In this document: piece after piece, positions 18,396 through 27,072 of the stretch
Position numbering within the stretch: the stretch's first letter is position 1
How the letters are laid out: every line of letters begins with the position of its first letter
Assembly (NCBI RefSeq): GCF_002950945.1
Contig: NZ_CP012673.1
Location: forward strand, 10,554,501-10,618,500
Source of the DNA: Sorangium cellulosum
GTDB lineage: Bacteria > Myxococcota_A > Polyangia > Polyangiales > Polyangiaceae
Direction: 5' to 3'
Length of the DNA stretch: 64,000 nucleotides
Program-made: the position numbers and the translations under genes
The notes under the pieces: generated by a model
What the model was told of the DNA's origin: nothing
The model's database searches: none
What the model saw: only the letters and a program-made list of their open reading frames with translations

Positions 18396-18626
18396 CGTAA
18401 GCCGGTATGGGGTGGGCCTGGGGCCTCCGAGCGAGCTCAGAGGGCCGCCACTCTAGTCGGCCGCGCTCGCGCTTGTCAACCGGGCCTTGGGCTGGGTCCG
18501 CCGGGGTTTCAGGGCGGAACGACGCGCGACGTCATGCGCGGCGACGCGCCGCGCCGCGTGCTCCGTCCCTGGGGGCCTGTGGTCTTCGAGGAGCAGGGAC
18601 CAAGTCGGGGCGCGGTCTTCTCGCGG
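18396..18626. other. Intergenic stretch with no recognised gene
   Basis: Between the leftward terminator and the stop of the CHAP-like gene nothing coding is supported. Palindromic pieces such as GGGCCTGGGGCC and CCGAGCGAGCTC are present. A small RNA ending at the terminator at 18363 cannot be excluded. Confidence 0.3.
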
Positions 18627-19451
18627 TCAGCGGTCCTCGTCTCGCGGGCGCGCGTCGTCGCGGTCGTCGGCGCCTGGCCTCCAGCGCGGACGCGGACGCT
18701 CGTCGGGGTCGTCCTCCATCACCAGGCGGCCGATGGCCACCGGGCGCAGCGCGGCCGGGTAATAGACCGTCGTGGTCGCCGTGCTCCACGTGTAACCCAC
18801 GATCGGGGACCCGCCCGTCACGCTCGTGTAGAGCCGCATGACGCCGAAGCCGGCGCCGGTGGCCCAACGGCCGCCGGAGGACATCCGGGAGTCCGACGTG
18901 CCGTGGAGCGAGCTCGTCGAGTCGACCACGCTCACCTCGAACTGCACCGTGCCCGGGACGAGGGGCATCGCCGCGGACCGGCGCCTCGGCGCCTGGCGGA
19001 GGATCGCGACATGACCGGTCGACGACTCCGAGGCAGGGTAAAGGATGGTGAGGATATCGCCGGCGCGCGCGTGGGTGAGGCTCGTGATCCTCTCGAAGCC
19101 GTCCTCCGCGACGATGGCGTCGTGGTACACGGCGGCGCTCGGGCTCGTGCTGCCCAGCCAGTCATAGAGAGAGCTCGTGGTGAAGCCGTAGCTCCGCTTG
19201 AGCAGCTCCGTCAGGAAGGTCGCGCACTGCGTCCGGTTCGTGTAGCGCCGGGCGCCGGACACGCCAGCCCACGTGATGAGGCTGGGGCTCGAGTTGTATT
19301 CGTTGTTGTCAGGAGCGAGGTTGAAGACGAGGTCCTCGGCCCACTCGAGGTGGGGCGCGGGCTGCGCGGCGGCTCCTCGCGGCGCGATCCACGCGAGGCC
19401 AGAGAGGACGAGACAGGCAATCTGCAACGAACGACGACGAGCGCTCGCCAT
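18627..19451 (-). CDS. Secreted CHAP/NlpC-like protein
   Basis: 274 residues from the ATG giving MASARRRSLQ. The signal peptide ends near GAAAQPAP (~30). The mature part has a papain-like (CHAP or NlpC/P60-type) arrangement: Cys76 in NRTQCATFLTELLKRSYG at a helix start, then HARAGDILTI and His147 in STGHVAIL. This is the usual Cys...Gly-Asp...His order of cell-wall amidases and endopeptidases. Overall similarity to any named member is weak and the third catalytic residue is not obvious. The C-terminal tail is rich in Arg, Asp and Pro and looks disordered. An AT-richer upstream region (19452-19560) probably contains its promoter. Confidence 0.65.
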   Translation of the reverse strand: MASARRRSLQIACLVLSGLAWIAPRGAAAQPAPHLEWAEDLVFNLAPDNNEYNSSPSLITWAGVSGARRYTNRTQCATFLTELLKRSYGFTTSSLYDWLGSTSPSAAVYHDAIVAEDGFERITSLTHARAGDILTILYPASESSTGHVAILRQAPRRRSAAMPLVPGTVQFEVSVVDSTSSLHGTSDSRMSSGGRWATGAGFGVMRLYTSVTGGSPIVGYTWSTATTTVYYPAALRPVAIGRLVMEDDPDERPRPRWRPGADDRDDARPRDEDR

Positions 19452-19496
19452 AATCCACCATGCAACAAATGAATTATCTGGATGGCCGCATCGCAC

Positions 19497-19988
19497 TCAG
19501 CGCGCGTATTCCCGTGATGTATTAACCACCATGGGGCGACTTCGAGCAATAGAATTTCGAAGCGTGAATGTCTTTTGGGAGCCGCTTGTCCCACAGGTGG
19601 ACAGGCGTCATCCCGCGCGGCGCGGCGTGCTTCGGCGCGCAGGCCGCGCGAGCGTCGCCGGCCTCACCGGCGCAGCGCGAGGCGACGAGAAGCAGAGGAT
19701 TTCGGGGAAGGAGCTGTGTTATCCTGGCCTGTTGTTCTGGCGCACGGAGGGCCGAGGAGCAGCACACGAAGGACGCGCGGGGCGGCTCACGAAGGCACGC
19801 GCGAGGGATGCCGGGCGCACGCGGGGCGGCTCACGACGCGCGCGGGGCGCGGCACGGCGCATGGGTGCGCGCGCAGGCGGGCGAGCCCGCGGCCACGAGG
19901 CGAGGCGCGGCGGGGCGCCGTCAGCGCGCCGAGGAGATCGGGGCTCCCCGGCGCGGGGCGCCGGCGACGCGGAGCGGGCGGCGGCCGC
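19497..19988. other. Intergenic region, no supported gene
   Basis: About 490 bp between the CHAP-like start and the OmpA-like stop. The first ~80 bp are AT-richer and are the likely promoter zone for the leftward CHAP-like gene. The remainder (19770-19980) is low-complexity GC sequence with GCGCGGGGCGGC-like words. Open frames here lack protein-like composition. Confidence 0.4.
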
Positions 19989-20504
19989 TCACTTCTGGGC
20001 GGTCTTGATCCGGAACTCCACGCGCCGGTTCATGGCGCGGCAGCCCTCGTCGTTCGTGAAGCAGAGCGGCGCCGCGGCGCCGTACCCCGGCGCGGTCATC
20101 GGCGTCGTGACGCCGCGCTGGACGAGGTAACGAACGACGGCGTTCGCGCGGCGCTCGGACAGCTTGATGTTGTGCTCCACCGTGCCCTGGTTGTCCGTGT
20201 GCCCCTCGACCGTGAGCGCGGTGATCTCCGGGTGCGTCCGCAGGATGTTCGCCACCGCGTCGAGCACCGAGAACGACTCGGGGCGGATCTCGTCCTTGTC
20301 GAGGTCGTAGAAGATCGGCCGGGCGATCTTGATGCGATCCCCCTCGATGACCGCCTCGGCGGGCGCCGCCGGCTGCACGGGCGCGGGCGGAGGTGGCGGC
20401 GGCGGCGCAGCGGTCACGGCCGCCGCCGTCTCGACCTTCGCCGACCCGCACCCCGCCGCAAGGACGCCCATCACCACAAGCCAGATCGCTCGGTTCGCTC
20501 GCAT
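19989..20504 (-). CDS. OmpA-family (Pal-like) lipoprotein
   Basis: 171 residues. The lipoprotein signal MRANRAIWLVVMGVLAAGC puts the lipidated Cys at 19. A Pro/Ala linker (~30-48) is followed by an OmpA C-terminal peptidoglycan-binding domain: RPIFYDLDKDEIRPESFSVL, VEGHTDNQGTVEHNIKLSERRANAV and CRAMNRRVEFRI. This is the Pal-like layout that tethers the outer membrane to peptidoglycan (family knowledge). No tol genes are nearby, so a stand-alone role is likely. It is divergent from the second Hsp70, with the 50-bp palindrome between the two starts. Confidence 0.9.
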   Translation of the reverse strand: MRANRAIWLVVMGVLAAGCGSAKVETAAAVTAAPPPPPPPAPVQPAAPAEAVIEGDRIKIARPIFYDLDKDEIRPESFSVLDAVANILRTHPEITALTVEGHTDNQGTVEHNIKLSERRANAVVRYLVQRGVTTPMTAPGYGAAAPLCFTNDEGCRAMNRRVEFRIKTAQK

Positions 20505-20558
20505 TTCGCTGCCTCACCGCGCCTCTAGCACGGGGCATCGCCCGGAAGAAGCGCCCCG

Positions 20559-20608
20559 GCGAGCGGCGGCGTGCCGGCCCCGCGCGGGGCCGGCACGCCG
20601 CCGCTCGC
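20559..20608. repeat. Perfect 50-bp palindrome
   Basis: The left arm (20559-20583, starting GCGAGCGGCGGCG) is exactly reverse-complementary to the right arm (20584-20608), with no spacer. Outside it, CCC and GGG continue the pairing after one mismatch. It lies between divergent starts, 55 nt from the OmpA-like ATG and 104 nt from the Hsp70 ATG. It may be an operator, a cruciform element or the shared transcript leader. Confidence 0.9.
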
Positions 20609-20711
20609 GGGGCTAGGCCGCCAGCCAGGGCGCGCCGGACCGCAGGCGCGCGCCGGCGGGGACACCGCGGGTGCACGCCGCGGCGATCCGGTATCTTGGC
20701 TGCGCGCACGC

Positions 20712-23687
20712 ATGTCCGCCCTGGCGAAGAACCGGAGCCTGATCGTCGGCATCGACCTCGGCACGAGCCACACCGTCGTGGCGTGGGCCGAGCGCGACGC
20801 CGCGCCGGACGCGATCCGCGTCTTCTCGATCCCGCAGCTCGTGACGGGCACCGAGATCGAGGCGCGCCCGCTGCTGCCCTCGCTGCTCTACGCGCCCCTC
20901 CCCGGCGAGGCGCCCGCCGACCCGTTCGGCGACGCGCCGTTCGCGATCGGCGAGCACGCGCGCCGGCGCGGCGGCGAGGTCCCCGGCCGGCTCGTCGCCT
21001 CGGCGAAGAGCTGGCTCTGCCACCCGGGCGTCGACCGCACGGCGCCCATCCTGCCGTGGGGGGCGCGCGGCGCGGACCCCAGCGCGGACGACGCCGGGGA
21101 CGCGGACGACGGGGGCGACGCGAAAGAAGGGGCCGGCGCGCCGCCGCGCGTGTCGCCGCTCGACGCCAGCGCGCGGATCCTCGCCCACGTGCGGCGCACC
21201 TGGGACGACGCCTTCCCGGGGCACCCGCTCGCGGCGCAGGAGGTCGTGCTCACCGTGCCGGCGTCGTTCGACCAGGTCGCGCGCGAGCTCACCGTCGAGG
21301 CGGCCCGCCGCGCCGGCCTCTCGGTGCGCCTGCTCGAGGAGCCGCAGGCGGCGTTCTACGACTTCATGCGGCTCGCGGGCCCGGAGGGGCTCGGCGCCGT
21401 GCTCGATCGCTCGGGCGGGGAGGCGCTCGTGCTCGTCTGCGACGTCGGCGGCGGCACCACGGACCTGTCGCTCATCCGGGTGGCGCGCGGCGCCGCGGGC
21501 GCCCCCGTCGAGGTCTCGCGCGTCGCGGTCGGCCACCACCTGCTGCTCGGCGGCGACAACATGGACCTCGCGCTCGCCCACCTCTGCGAGCCGCGCCTCG
21601 TCGGCGCCGGAGAGCGGCTCGACCCGGCGCGCTTCGGGCAGCTCGTGCTCGCCTGCCGCGCCGCCAAGGAGCGCCTGCTCGGCGGCAGCGGCGGCGCCGG
21701 CGCTGCCGACGCGCAGGCCGCCGATGGGCCGCGCGCCGACGTGCAGGCCGCGCCGCCGGACGACGCGCCCGTGACGGTGCTCTCCCGCGGCGCGCGGCTC
21801 GTCGGCGGCGCGCTGACGACGCGCCTCGGCCGCGAGGAGGCCGAGCGCGTCGTGCTTTCCGGCTTCTTCCCCGAGGCGCCGCGGGGCGCGCGGCCGCAGC
21901 GCGGCAAGGGGGGGCTCGTCGCGTTCGGCCTGCCCTACGAGCGCGACGTCGCGATCACCCGGCACGTGGCGTGGTTCTTCGCGCGCCACGCGCCCGAGTC
22001 GCCCGGGCCGACCGCGCTGCTCCTGAACGGCGGCGTCTTCCGCGCGCGGCGCGTCGCCGAGCGCCTCGCCCACGTCATCGAGCGCTGGGGCGGCCCGCCG
22101 CTCGACGTGCTCCCGTACGCCGACCCCGACCTCGCGGTCGCGCGGGGCGCGGTCGCCTACGGCCTCGCGCTCGCCGGCCGCGGGGTGCGCATCGAGGGGG
22201 GCGCGGCGCGCGGCTACTACGTCGGCCTCGAGCCGCCCGCGGGCGGGGGGCCGCGGCCCGGGGTCTGCGTCGTGCCGCGCGGCGCGAAGGAGGGCAGCGT
22301 GCACGCGGCGGTCGGGCGGACCTTCGCGCTCGTCGTGGGCCGCCCGGTGCGGTTCGACCTGTTCGCGTCGGACGACGCGCGCGTCGATCGCGCGGGCGAC
22401 CTCGTGCCCCTCGAGGAGGACCGGTTCGAGGCGCTCCCGCCGGTGGCGGTGGCGTTCGACGCCGGGGACGCGGCGCGCGCCGCGGCCGGCAAGCAGGCCG
22501 AGGTGCACGTCCAGATCGAGGGCGAGCTCACCGCGATCGGCACGCTCGACCTCGCCTGCGTCGAGGTGGGAGTCCCGGCGCCGCGCCGCTTCCGGCTTGC
22601 CTTCCAGCTGCGCGCGGACGGCCGCAGCGCGCGGGGTGACGAGGCCGAGGGCGGCGCGCCGGGCGGGGCCGCGGGCGCGGCGAGGGCCGGCCATCCGGCA
22701 GAGCGGGCCGTGGCGAGGGCCGGCGCCGCGGCGACGCCGGGCGGCAAGCGCCTCGACGAGGCGCGGGAGGCGATCGAGCGGGTGTTCGGGAAGGGGCGGC
22801 CCGACGTCGCGCCGCGGGAGGTGAAGAACCTCATCCGCGAGCTCGAGCGCGTCCTCGGCGAGCGCGCCACCTGGACGACGGAGACCGCGCGGGTGCTGCT
22901 CGACACGCTGCTCCCGAGCGCGCGATCGCGGCGGCGCTCGGCCGATCACGAGCGCGTCTTCTGGTCGCTCGCGGGCTACTGCCTCCGCCCGGGCTTCGGC
23001 GACGCGGGCGACCCGGCGCGCGTCGCCGCGGTCGCGCCGCTCTTCGCCGAGCGGCTCGCGTTCCCGCAGGAGGCGCGGTCCTGGCAGCAGTTCTGGATCG
23101 CCTGGCGCCGCATCGCGGCCGGGCTCGACGAGGCGCTGCAGGTCGCGATCCGGGACCTCGCGGATCCGTTCCTCGCGCCGGCGGAGCAGCGGCTGAAGAA
23201 GCCGAAGGGGGTGAAGCCGGAGGCGCTGGGCGATCTGCTCGAGCTGTGCGCGTCGCTGGAGCGCGTGCCGGCGGGGCGGCGGAGCGAGCTCGGCGCCTGG
23301 ATCCTGGAGCGCACGTGGACCGATCGCGACCCGCGGCTCTGGGCAGCGATCGGCCGCCTCGGCGCCCGCGTCCCGACCTACGCGAGCGTGCACCACGTGG
23401 TCTCGCCGGCGGCGGCGGAGCGGTGGCTCGACCACCTCCTGCGCGAGAAGTGGGAGGGCCTGCCGTCCGCCGCGCCCGCGGCGGTGCAGCTGGCGCGCCG
23501 GACGGGCGACCGGGCGCGCGACGTGTCGGACCGGACCCGCGGCGAGGTGGAGCGGCGGCTCGTCAAGGTGGGCGCGCCGGAGGCGTGGGTCCGCGCCGTG
23601 CGCGAGGTGGTGGCCGTCGAGGAGGCCGAGCGCGCGGCCTTCTTCGGCGAGGGGCTGCCGGTGGGGCTGCGGCTGGTGGGCGAGTAG
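20712..23687 (+). CDS. Hsp70-family protein, long form with C-terminal extension
   Basis: 991 residues from the ATG giving MSALAKNRSLIVGIDLGTSH. The Hsp70 ATPase domain (~1-520) shows phosphate-1 IVGIDLGTSHTVVAWAE, phosphate-2 VCDVGGGTTDLSLIRVA, GGDNMDLALAH and the adenosine motif LLLNGGVFRARRVAERL, with Gly/Asp/Ala-rich insertions (~118-140, ~325-350). A beta region and a low-complexity linker (~630-680) lead into a helical C-terminal domain of ~300 residues, beginning GRPDVAPREVKNLIRELERVLG and containing RSWQQFWIAWRRIAAGL. This matches the DUF3731-like tail of the Hsp70 that normally sits beside the DUF2760/Hsp70 pair. Here the partners lie 7.7 kb upstream (13040 to 20712). Confidence 0.88.
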   Translation: MSALAKNRSLIVGIDLGTSHTVVAWAERDAAPDAIRVFSIPQLVTGTEIEARPLLPSLLYAPLPGEAPADPFGDAPFAIGEHARRRGGEVPGRLVASAKSWLCHPGVDRTAPILPWGARGADPSADDAGDADDGGDAKEGAGAPPRVSPLDASARILAHVRRTWDDAFPGHPLAAQEVVLTVPASFDQVARELTVEAARRAGLSVRLLEEPQAAFYDFMRLAGPEGLGAVLDRSGGEALVLVCDVGGGTTDLSLIRVARGAAGAPVEVSRVAVGHHLLLGGDNMDLALAHLCEPRLVGAGERLDPARFGQLVLACRAAKERLLGGSGGAGAADAQAADGPRADVQAAPPDDAPVTVLSRGARLVGGALTTRLGREEAERVVLSGFFPEAPRGARPQRGKGGLVAFGLPYERDVAITRHVAWFFARHAPESPGPTALLLNGGVFRARRVAERLAHVIERWGGPPLDVLPYADPDLAVARGAVAYGLALAGRGVRIEGGAARGYYVGLEPPAGGGPRPGVCVVPRGAKEGSVHAAVGRTFALVVGRPVRFDLFASDDARVDRAGDLVPLEEDRFEALPPVAVAFDAGDAARAAAGKQAEVHVQIEGELTAIGTLDLACVEVGVPAPRRFRLAFQLRADGRSARGDEAEGGAPGGAAGAARAGHPAERAVARAGAAATPGGKRLDEAREAIERVFGKGRPDVAPREVKNLIRELERVLGERATWTTETARVLLDTLLPSARSRRRSADHERVFWSLAGYCLRPGFGDAGDPARVAAVAPLFAERLAFPQEARSWQQFWIAWRRIAAGLDEALQVAIRDLADPFLAPAEQRLKKPKGVKPEALGDLLELCASLERVPAGRRSELGAWILERTWTDRDPRLWAAIGRLGARVPTYASVHHVVSPAAAERWLDHLLREKWEGLPSAAPAAVQLARRTGDRARDVSDRTRGEVERRLVKVGAPEAWVRAVREVVAVEEAERAAFFGEGLPVGLRLVGE

Positions 23688-23950
23688 GGGCTCGGCCTGC
23701 GGGCGTCCGCGCGCACGGGTTTAAATCCGGCGCCTGTCCAGGATGGAGACGCTGTGAGCGCGGCATGGAGACGCTGAGAGCGGAAGCCTCGTCGAGGCGC
23801 TGGGCCCCTGGAGCAACTCGCACGGGCGGGGCCGGTGGGCGCTTTCGGCGCCCGGTGTGACCACTGTGGTAGAATTTGGGTGTGGATGAGAGCGGACATC
23901 GGCTCGCGAGGTCGGCCGGCGCCAGAGCCGGCCGGTGGGAGCATTAACCC
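23688..23950. promoter_or_regulatory. Upstream region of the DUF4365-AbiEi gene
   Basis: 263 bp with a local duplication (ATGGAGACGCTG twice, 23742-23778). An AT-richer piece lies around 23860-23885 (ACCACTGTGGTAGAATTTG), where ACCACTGTGGT is an 11-nt near-perfect inverted repeat, a possible operator for autoregulation by the AbiEi-type domain (inference). Confidence 0.35.
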
Positions 23951-25993
23951 ATGAGCACGTCTGGGAAACCACGCCGCCCGCGGTACAGCGAGCAAGTGCA
24001 GCAGGAGGATCTGAGCGAGGCACAGCTCCGGGGACGGCTGGCGAAGGTACGCTGGCCCGTGGATCGCTTCGAGCGCGATCTCGGAGAGGATCTCCGCGTA
24101 CGGATCTTCGATCAAGGTACGTCCACGGGACTGTCGTTCTGCGTGCAGCTCAAGAGCGTGCTGGATGCCGAGCGGCGCAAGCGGAAGCGAGGGCCGGAGG
24201 AGCTGCGTTATCGGCTGGAGGTGAAGGATCTCGAGCGCTGGGAGGAGCAGGCAGAGCTCGTGGTTCTCCTGGTCTGGGACGTCGAGCGGCAGGCAGGGTA
24301 CTGGCAGACGATCCCGGCGATCATCGAGGCCCTCGACGCCCGCGATGCATCGTGGCGCGAGCGGAAGACGGTGACCGTGCCCGTGCCGGCAGAGCAAGGC
24401 ACCGACGACCGGGGGCTGCAGCAGCTCCGCTGGGTCATTGCCGACCGGAGCCTGCCGCTCGTCGCCAGGCGCTCACCGATCACGCTGAGGTTCACTGAAA
24501 AGGGCGGAGGGAAAGAGGCATGGAGCGCGTTCCAGGAGGCGATCGATCGTGGCACCCGCGTCGTTTCTCGAGGAGCAGCGACGCCAGAGATCGAGATGCC
24601 CGCCTGGCACCGCAGGCTCTACGGCGCTCGAGGACAGGTCGAGCGTATCGAGGTCACCTCCAGACCACCTGACGGAAGCATCCCTGTGCGCGTCGAAGTC
24701 CGCTCCGCCGAGGGTGCTGCGGCGCTGCCCTATGTGGACCTCCGCGTCACAAGGCAGGGTCGCAAGGAAAGCGTGCTGAGCAACGAGCACCAGCACCTGC
24801 CGTTCGCGCTTGAAGTGGCTCTGATCGAAGGTGGCGACTCGACGCTGAGGCTCTGGCCGCGCCGCTTCGGAAGCACCGTTCACGAAGCACGGGAGGTAGC
24901 GGCTTTCAGTCTCGCGCTGACACGCCCAGGCAGCCGCATCGGCGTCTACGCCATCGATGGAGGCCAGCTCCTCTCCGACTCACCGATCCCTGACGATTTT
25001 CATTATCATGCCGAACAGGCGCGCGTCCGCCTCGAGGCCCTCGACAAGCTCGCGTTCATCGAGCCTCGCATCGCGGTATTCGGCTCGGTATCGCTCGCTC
25101 GAGGCATCAACGAGGAGGACATCGCCACGATCGATCTGCTTCACCGTGCGTGCCGGGACGGGAAGCGGGAGACCATCCTGGAGAATTCGTTCGAGGTCGA
25201 TATTCCTGCTGACAAGCCGGCGCACTGGCCAGGCCCGGAAGGCCACTTCGAGCTTCAAGGCGATGGCGCGAAGGTCACGCTGCTCGGCGTGGAGATTCCG
25301 CTTGGCAGGGTCAAGGTGACGTTCGTCGACCAGGAGCGCGTCGCCGCGATGGTCCGCCAGGCCATCGAGCGTGCCAGGGCGACAGGCAAGCCTGCGGAGC
25401 TGCGCTTCGAGAACGCGCGGATCATCGAGGAGTTCCTCGACTGGCCTCGGCCCGCCGATCGGCTCCACGACCTCGCCTCGACGCAGTCCGGCTACTTCAC
25501 GCTTGTCCAAGCGTTCGAGGCAGGTTTCGCCGCCGCCACCCAGGTAGAGACCGAGCTGCGCGTCGAGCGCTGCAGTGGAGACATCTTCCGCATGCTCCAG
25601 TTCCCCCCGTCGGAGCACGAGGACCTCGTCATCCTGTGGCTCCAGACCGAGACGCAAGGCGTCTTCTCGCACGACACCGCCCTCGCGCTCAACCAGCTCT
25701 CCGACATCCTGCCGAGCCGACGCCACGTCACGGTCCCCCCGGGGTGGGAGCCTCCGCCGAACGCGCGCCTGGACCGCGGCACGGTGCTCCACCACGCCGA
25801 GGTCATCCCCTCCGAGATCACCTGGTTCTGCCCGATCCCGTTCACCAAGGCGCTGCGGACGATCCGGGACTGCATCGAGAAGGGCGTCTCGCCGGAGATC
25901 ATCGAGCAAGCGATCGCCGAGGCGCTCGAGCGCGGCATGATCACCCAGGCCGAAGTCCAGGACCTCCGGCTCGCGAGGGCGCGCTCCGCATGA
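23951..25993 (+). CDS. DUF4365 nuclease-like domain fused to AbiEi-type antitoxin domain
   Basis: 680 residues. Residues ~20-165 resemble DUF4365, a PD-(D/E)xK-like fold: Asp47 in GEDLRVRIFDQGTSTGL, then Gln66-x-Lys68 in FCVQLKS, followed by the VKDLERWEEQ...VLLVWD strand typical of that domain. Residues ~165-495 are unassigned, mixed alpha/beta. From ~497 (DWPRPADRLHDLASTQSGYF) the sequence follows AbiEi antitoxins of type IV toxin-antitoxin systems: an N-terminal HTH-like part, FPPSEHEDLVILWL, GVFSHDTALALNQLSDILP, LHHAEV, TIRDCIEKGVSPEIIEQAI. Normally AbiEi is a separate ~190-residue protein that represses its operon and counters AbiEii. The gene overlaps the broken AbiEii remnant by ATGA. 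The fusion point looks like the joining of two genes (inference). Codon choice is less GC-skewed than its neighbours, suggesting acquisition. Confidence 0.8.
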   Translation: MSTSGKPRRPRYSEQVQQEDLSEAQLRGRLAKVRWPVDRFERDLGEDLRVRIFDQGTSTGLSFCVQLKSVLDAERRKRKRGPEELRYRLEVKDLERWEEQAELVVLLVWDVERQAGYWQTIPAIIEALDARDASWRERKTVTVPVPAEQGTDDRGLQQLRWVIADRSLPLVARRSPITLRFTEKGGGKEAWSAFQEAIDRGTRVVSRGAATPEIEMPAWHRRLYGARGQVERIEVTSRPPDGSIPVRVEVRSAEGAAALPYVDLRVTRQGRKESVLSNEHQHLPFALEVALIEGGDSTLRLWPRRFGSTVHEAREVAAFSLALTRPGSRIGVYAIDGGQLLSDSPIPDDFHYHAEQARVRLEALDKLAFIEPRIAVFGSVSLARGINEEDIATIDLLHRACRDGKRETILENSFEVDIPADKPAHWPGPEGHFELQGDGAKVTLLGVEIPLGRVKVTFVDQERVAAMVRQAIERARATGKPAELRFENARIIEEFLDWPRPADRLHDLASTQSGYFTLVQAFEAGFAAATQVETELRVERCSGDIFRMLQFPPSEHEDLVILWLQTETQGVFSHDTALALNQLSDILPSRRHVTVPPGWEPPPNARLDRGTVLHHAEVIPSEITWFCPIPFTKALRTIRDCIEKGVSPEIIEQAIAEALERGMITQAEVQDLRLARARSA

Positions 25994-26374
25994 CGCCACC
26001 CAGGTATCCATCGCCAGAGCGGTTCAAGCAGGCGCTGGAGGCGAGGATCCGAAGCGCGGCCACTGCGGCTGGGGCGATATCGCCCGCCACCGCCAGCGAT
26101 GCATCTTCGACCGCTTCCTGGCCCGCATCGCTGCGCACTTCGGCGACCCATCCACGCCACCTTCGCGCATCGTGGCTCGCACCCGGTCCCGGCCGCGGTG
26201 CCAGCGCCTCCCGCAAGCTGGGTCCGCCCCTATGCGGACATGGCGGAGGAGAACGACCTCCCCTGGCCCACGCTCGCGGAGGTCTGCTCACGGGTGAGCG
26301 AGTTCCTGGATCCCGTCCTCTGCGGGGAAGAGGGGATATGGGAGCCGTCCCGCTGGGCGTGGCGCCGCGGTTGA
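25990..26374 (+). pseudogene. Remnant of AbiEii-family nucleotidyltransferase toxin
   Basis: Starts at the ATG overlapping the previous stop. The first ~28 codons (PERFKQALEARIRSA) read as the N-terminus of AbiEii. Around 26067-26073 the family pattern moves to another frame (GDIARHRQRCIFDRFLARI). From about 26180 a third frame carries the C-terminus (HPVPAAVPAPPASW, ENDLPWPTLAEV, SEFLDPVLCG, WEPSRWAW, stop near 26374). Functional AbiEii proteins are about 280-300 residues; the central part with the KGG...DLD nucleotidyltransferase motif is missing here. So at least one frameshift plus an internal deletion inactivated the toxin. The start and end anchors make the assignment good; the exact breakpoint is approximate. 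Confidence 0.8.
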
Positions 26375-26508
26375 CACCACGGCGCGGCGCCGGCGCGACG
26401 GCGCGCCGAGATCCCGTCGCTCACATCGGGGTTGTAGTAGAGATCACCGCCGCAGCCGCCGACGGCGCATTCGGCGTCCGTCGTGGCCGCGCCGCCGCTG
26501 TTCCGGAT

Positions 26509-27072
26509 TCAGAAGCCGCTGACCGGAGTCCCGTCGTCCGAGGCCGCCTCGATGCAGGCGTCGAGCTCCGGCGTCTGCCGCCAGCCGCACGCGCCCGACG
26601 CGCCGCGCTCGCAGACGCTGTGCTCGGCGTAACACGCGTACTCCTCCCGGTACTCGCAGGTGGTGACGACGTGCTCGTCGGCGCAGATCTGGCCGCTGCA
26701 GCCTGTCACCACACACGGCGCGGGCTCGCCGCCGCCGAGGCACGCCTCGAGCTCCGGCGTCTGCCGCCAGCCGCACTCGCCCGACGCGCCGCGCTCGCAG
26801 ACGCCGTGCTCGCCATAACACGCGTACTCCTCGCGCCACTCGCAGGTGCTGGCCATGTCCTCGTCGGCGCAGATCTGGCCGCTGCAGCCCGTCACCACAC
26901 ACGGCGCGGTCTCGCCGCCGCCGCCGGTACCGGCCTCGCCGCCGCCGGCACCGGCCTCGCCGCCTCCCGTCGAGTCCTGACAGCCCTTGCCCTTCGCGCC
27001 GGTGAGCACGGGGACGAAGAGCAGGAGCGCCGCAAACACCATCCGATGACGCTGGATGAGCAGATTCATCAT
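26509..27072 (-). CDS. Secreted protein with two eight-cysteine-cluster domains
   Basis: 187 residues. AAAGGAG stands upstream of the double ATG. An N-terminal hydrophobic segment (VFAALLLFVPVLTGAKGKGC) looks like a secretion or lipoprotein signal, followed by a Gly/Glu linker of GGGEAG units. Two near-identical domains of about 55 residues follow, each with the spacing CVVTGCSGQICADE...TCE...YACY...VCE...CGWRQTPEL.AC, giving eight Cys per domain. This is the eight-cysteine-cluster type found repeatedly in myxobacteria, presumably disulfide-stabilised and extracellular, with no known activity. Near-identity of the copies suggests recent duplication. It is divergent from the beta-propeller lipoprotein. 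Confidence 0.85.
   Translation of the reverse strand: MMNLLIQRHRMVFAALLLFVPVLTGAKGKGCQDSTGGGEAGAGGGEAGTGGGGETAPCVVTGCSGQICADEDMASTCEWREEYACYGEHGVCERGASGECGWRQTPELEACLGGGEPAPCVVTGCSGQICADEHVVTTCEYREEYACYAEHSVCERGASGACGWRQTPELDACIEAASDDGTPVSGF

Noticed and set aside
20613..23435. Leftward open frame of 940 codons
   Set aside because: Antisense of the long Hsp70; no recognisable domain.
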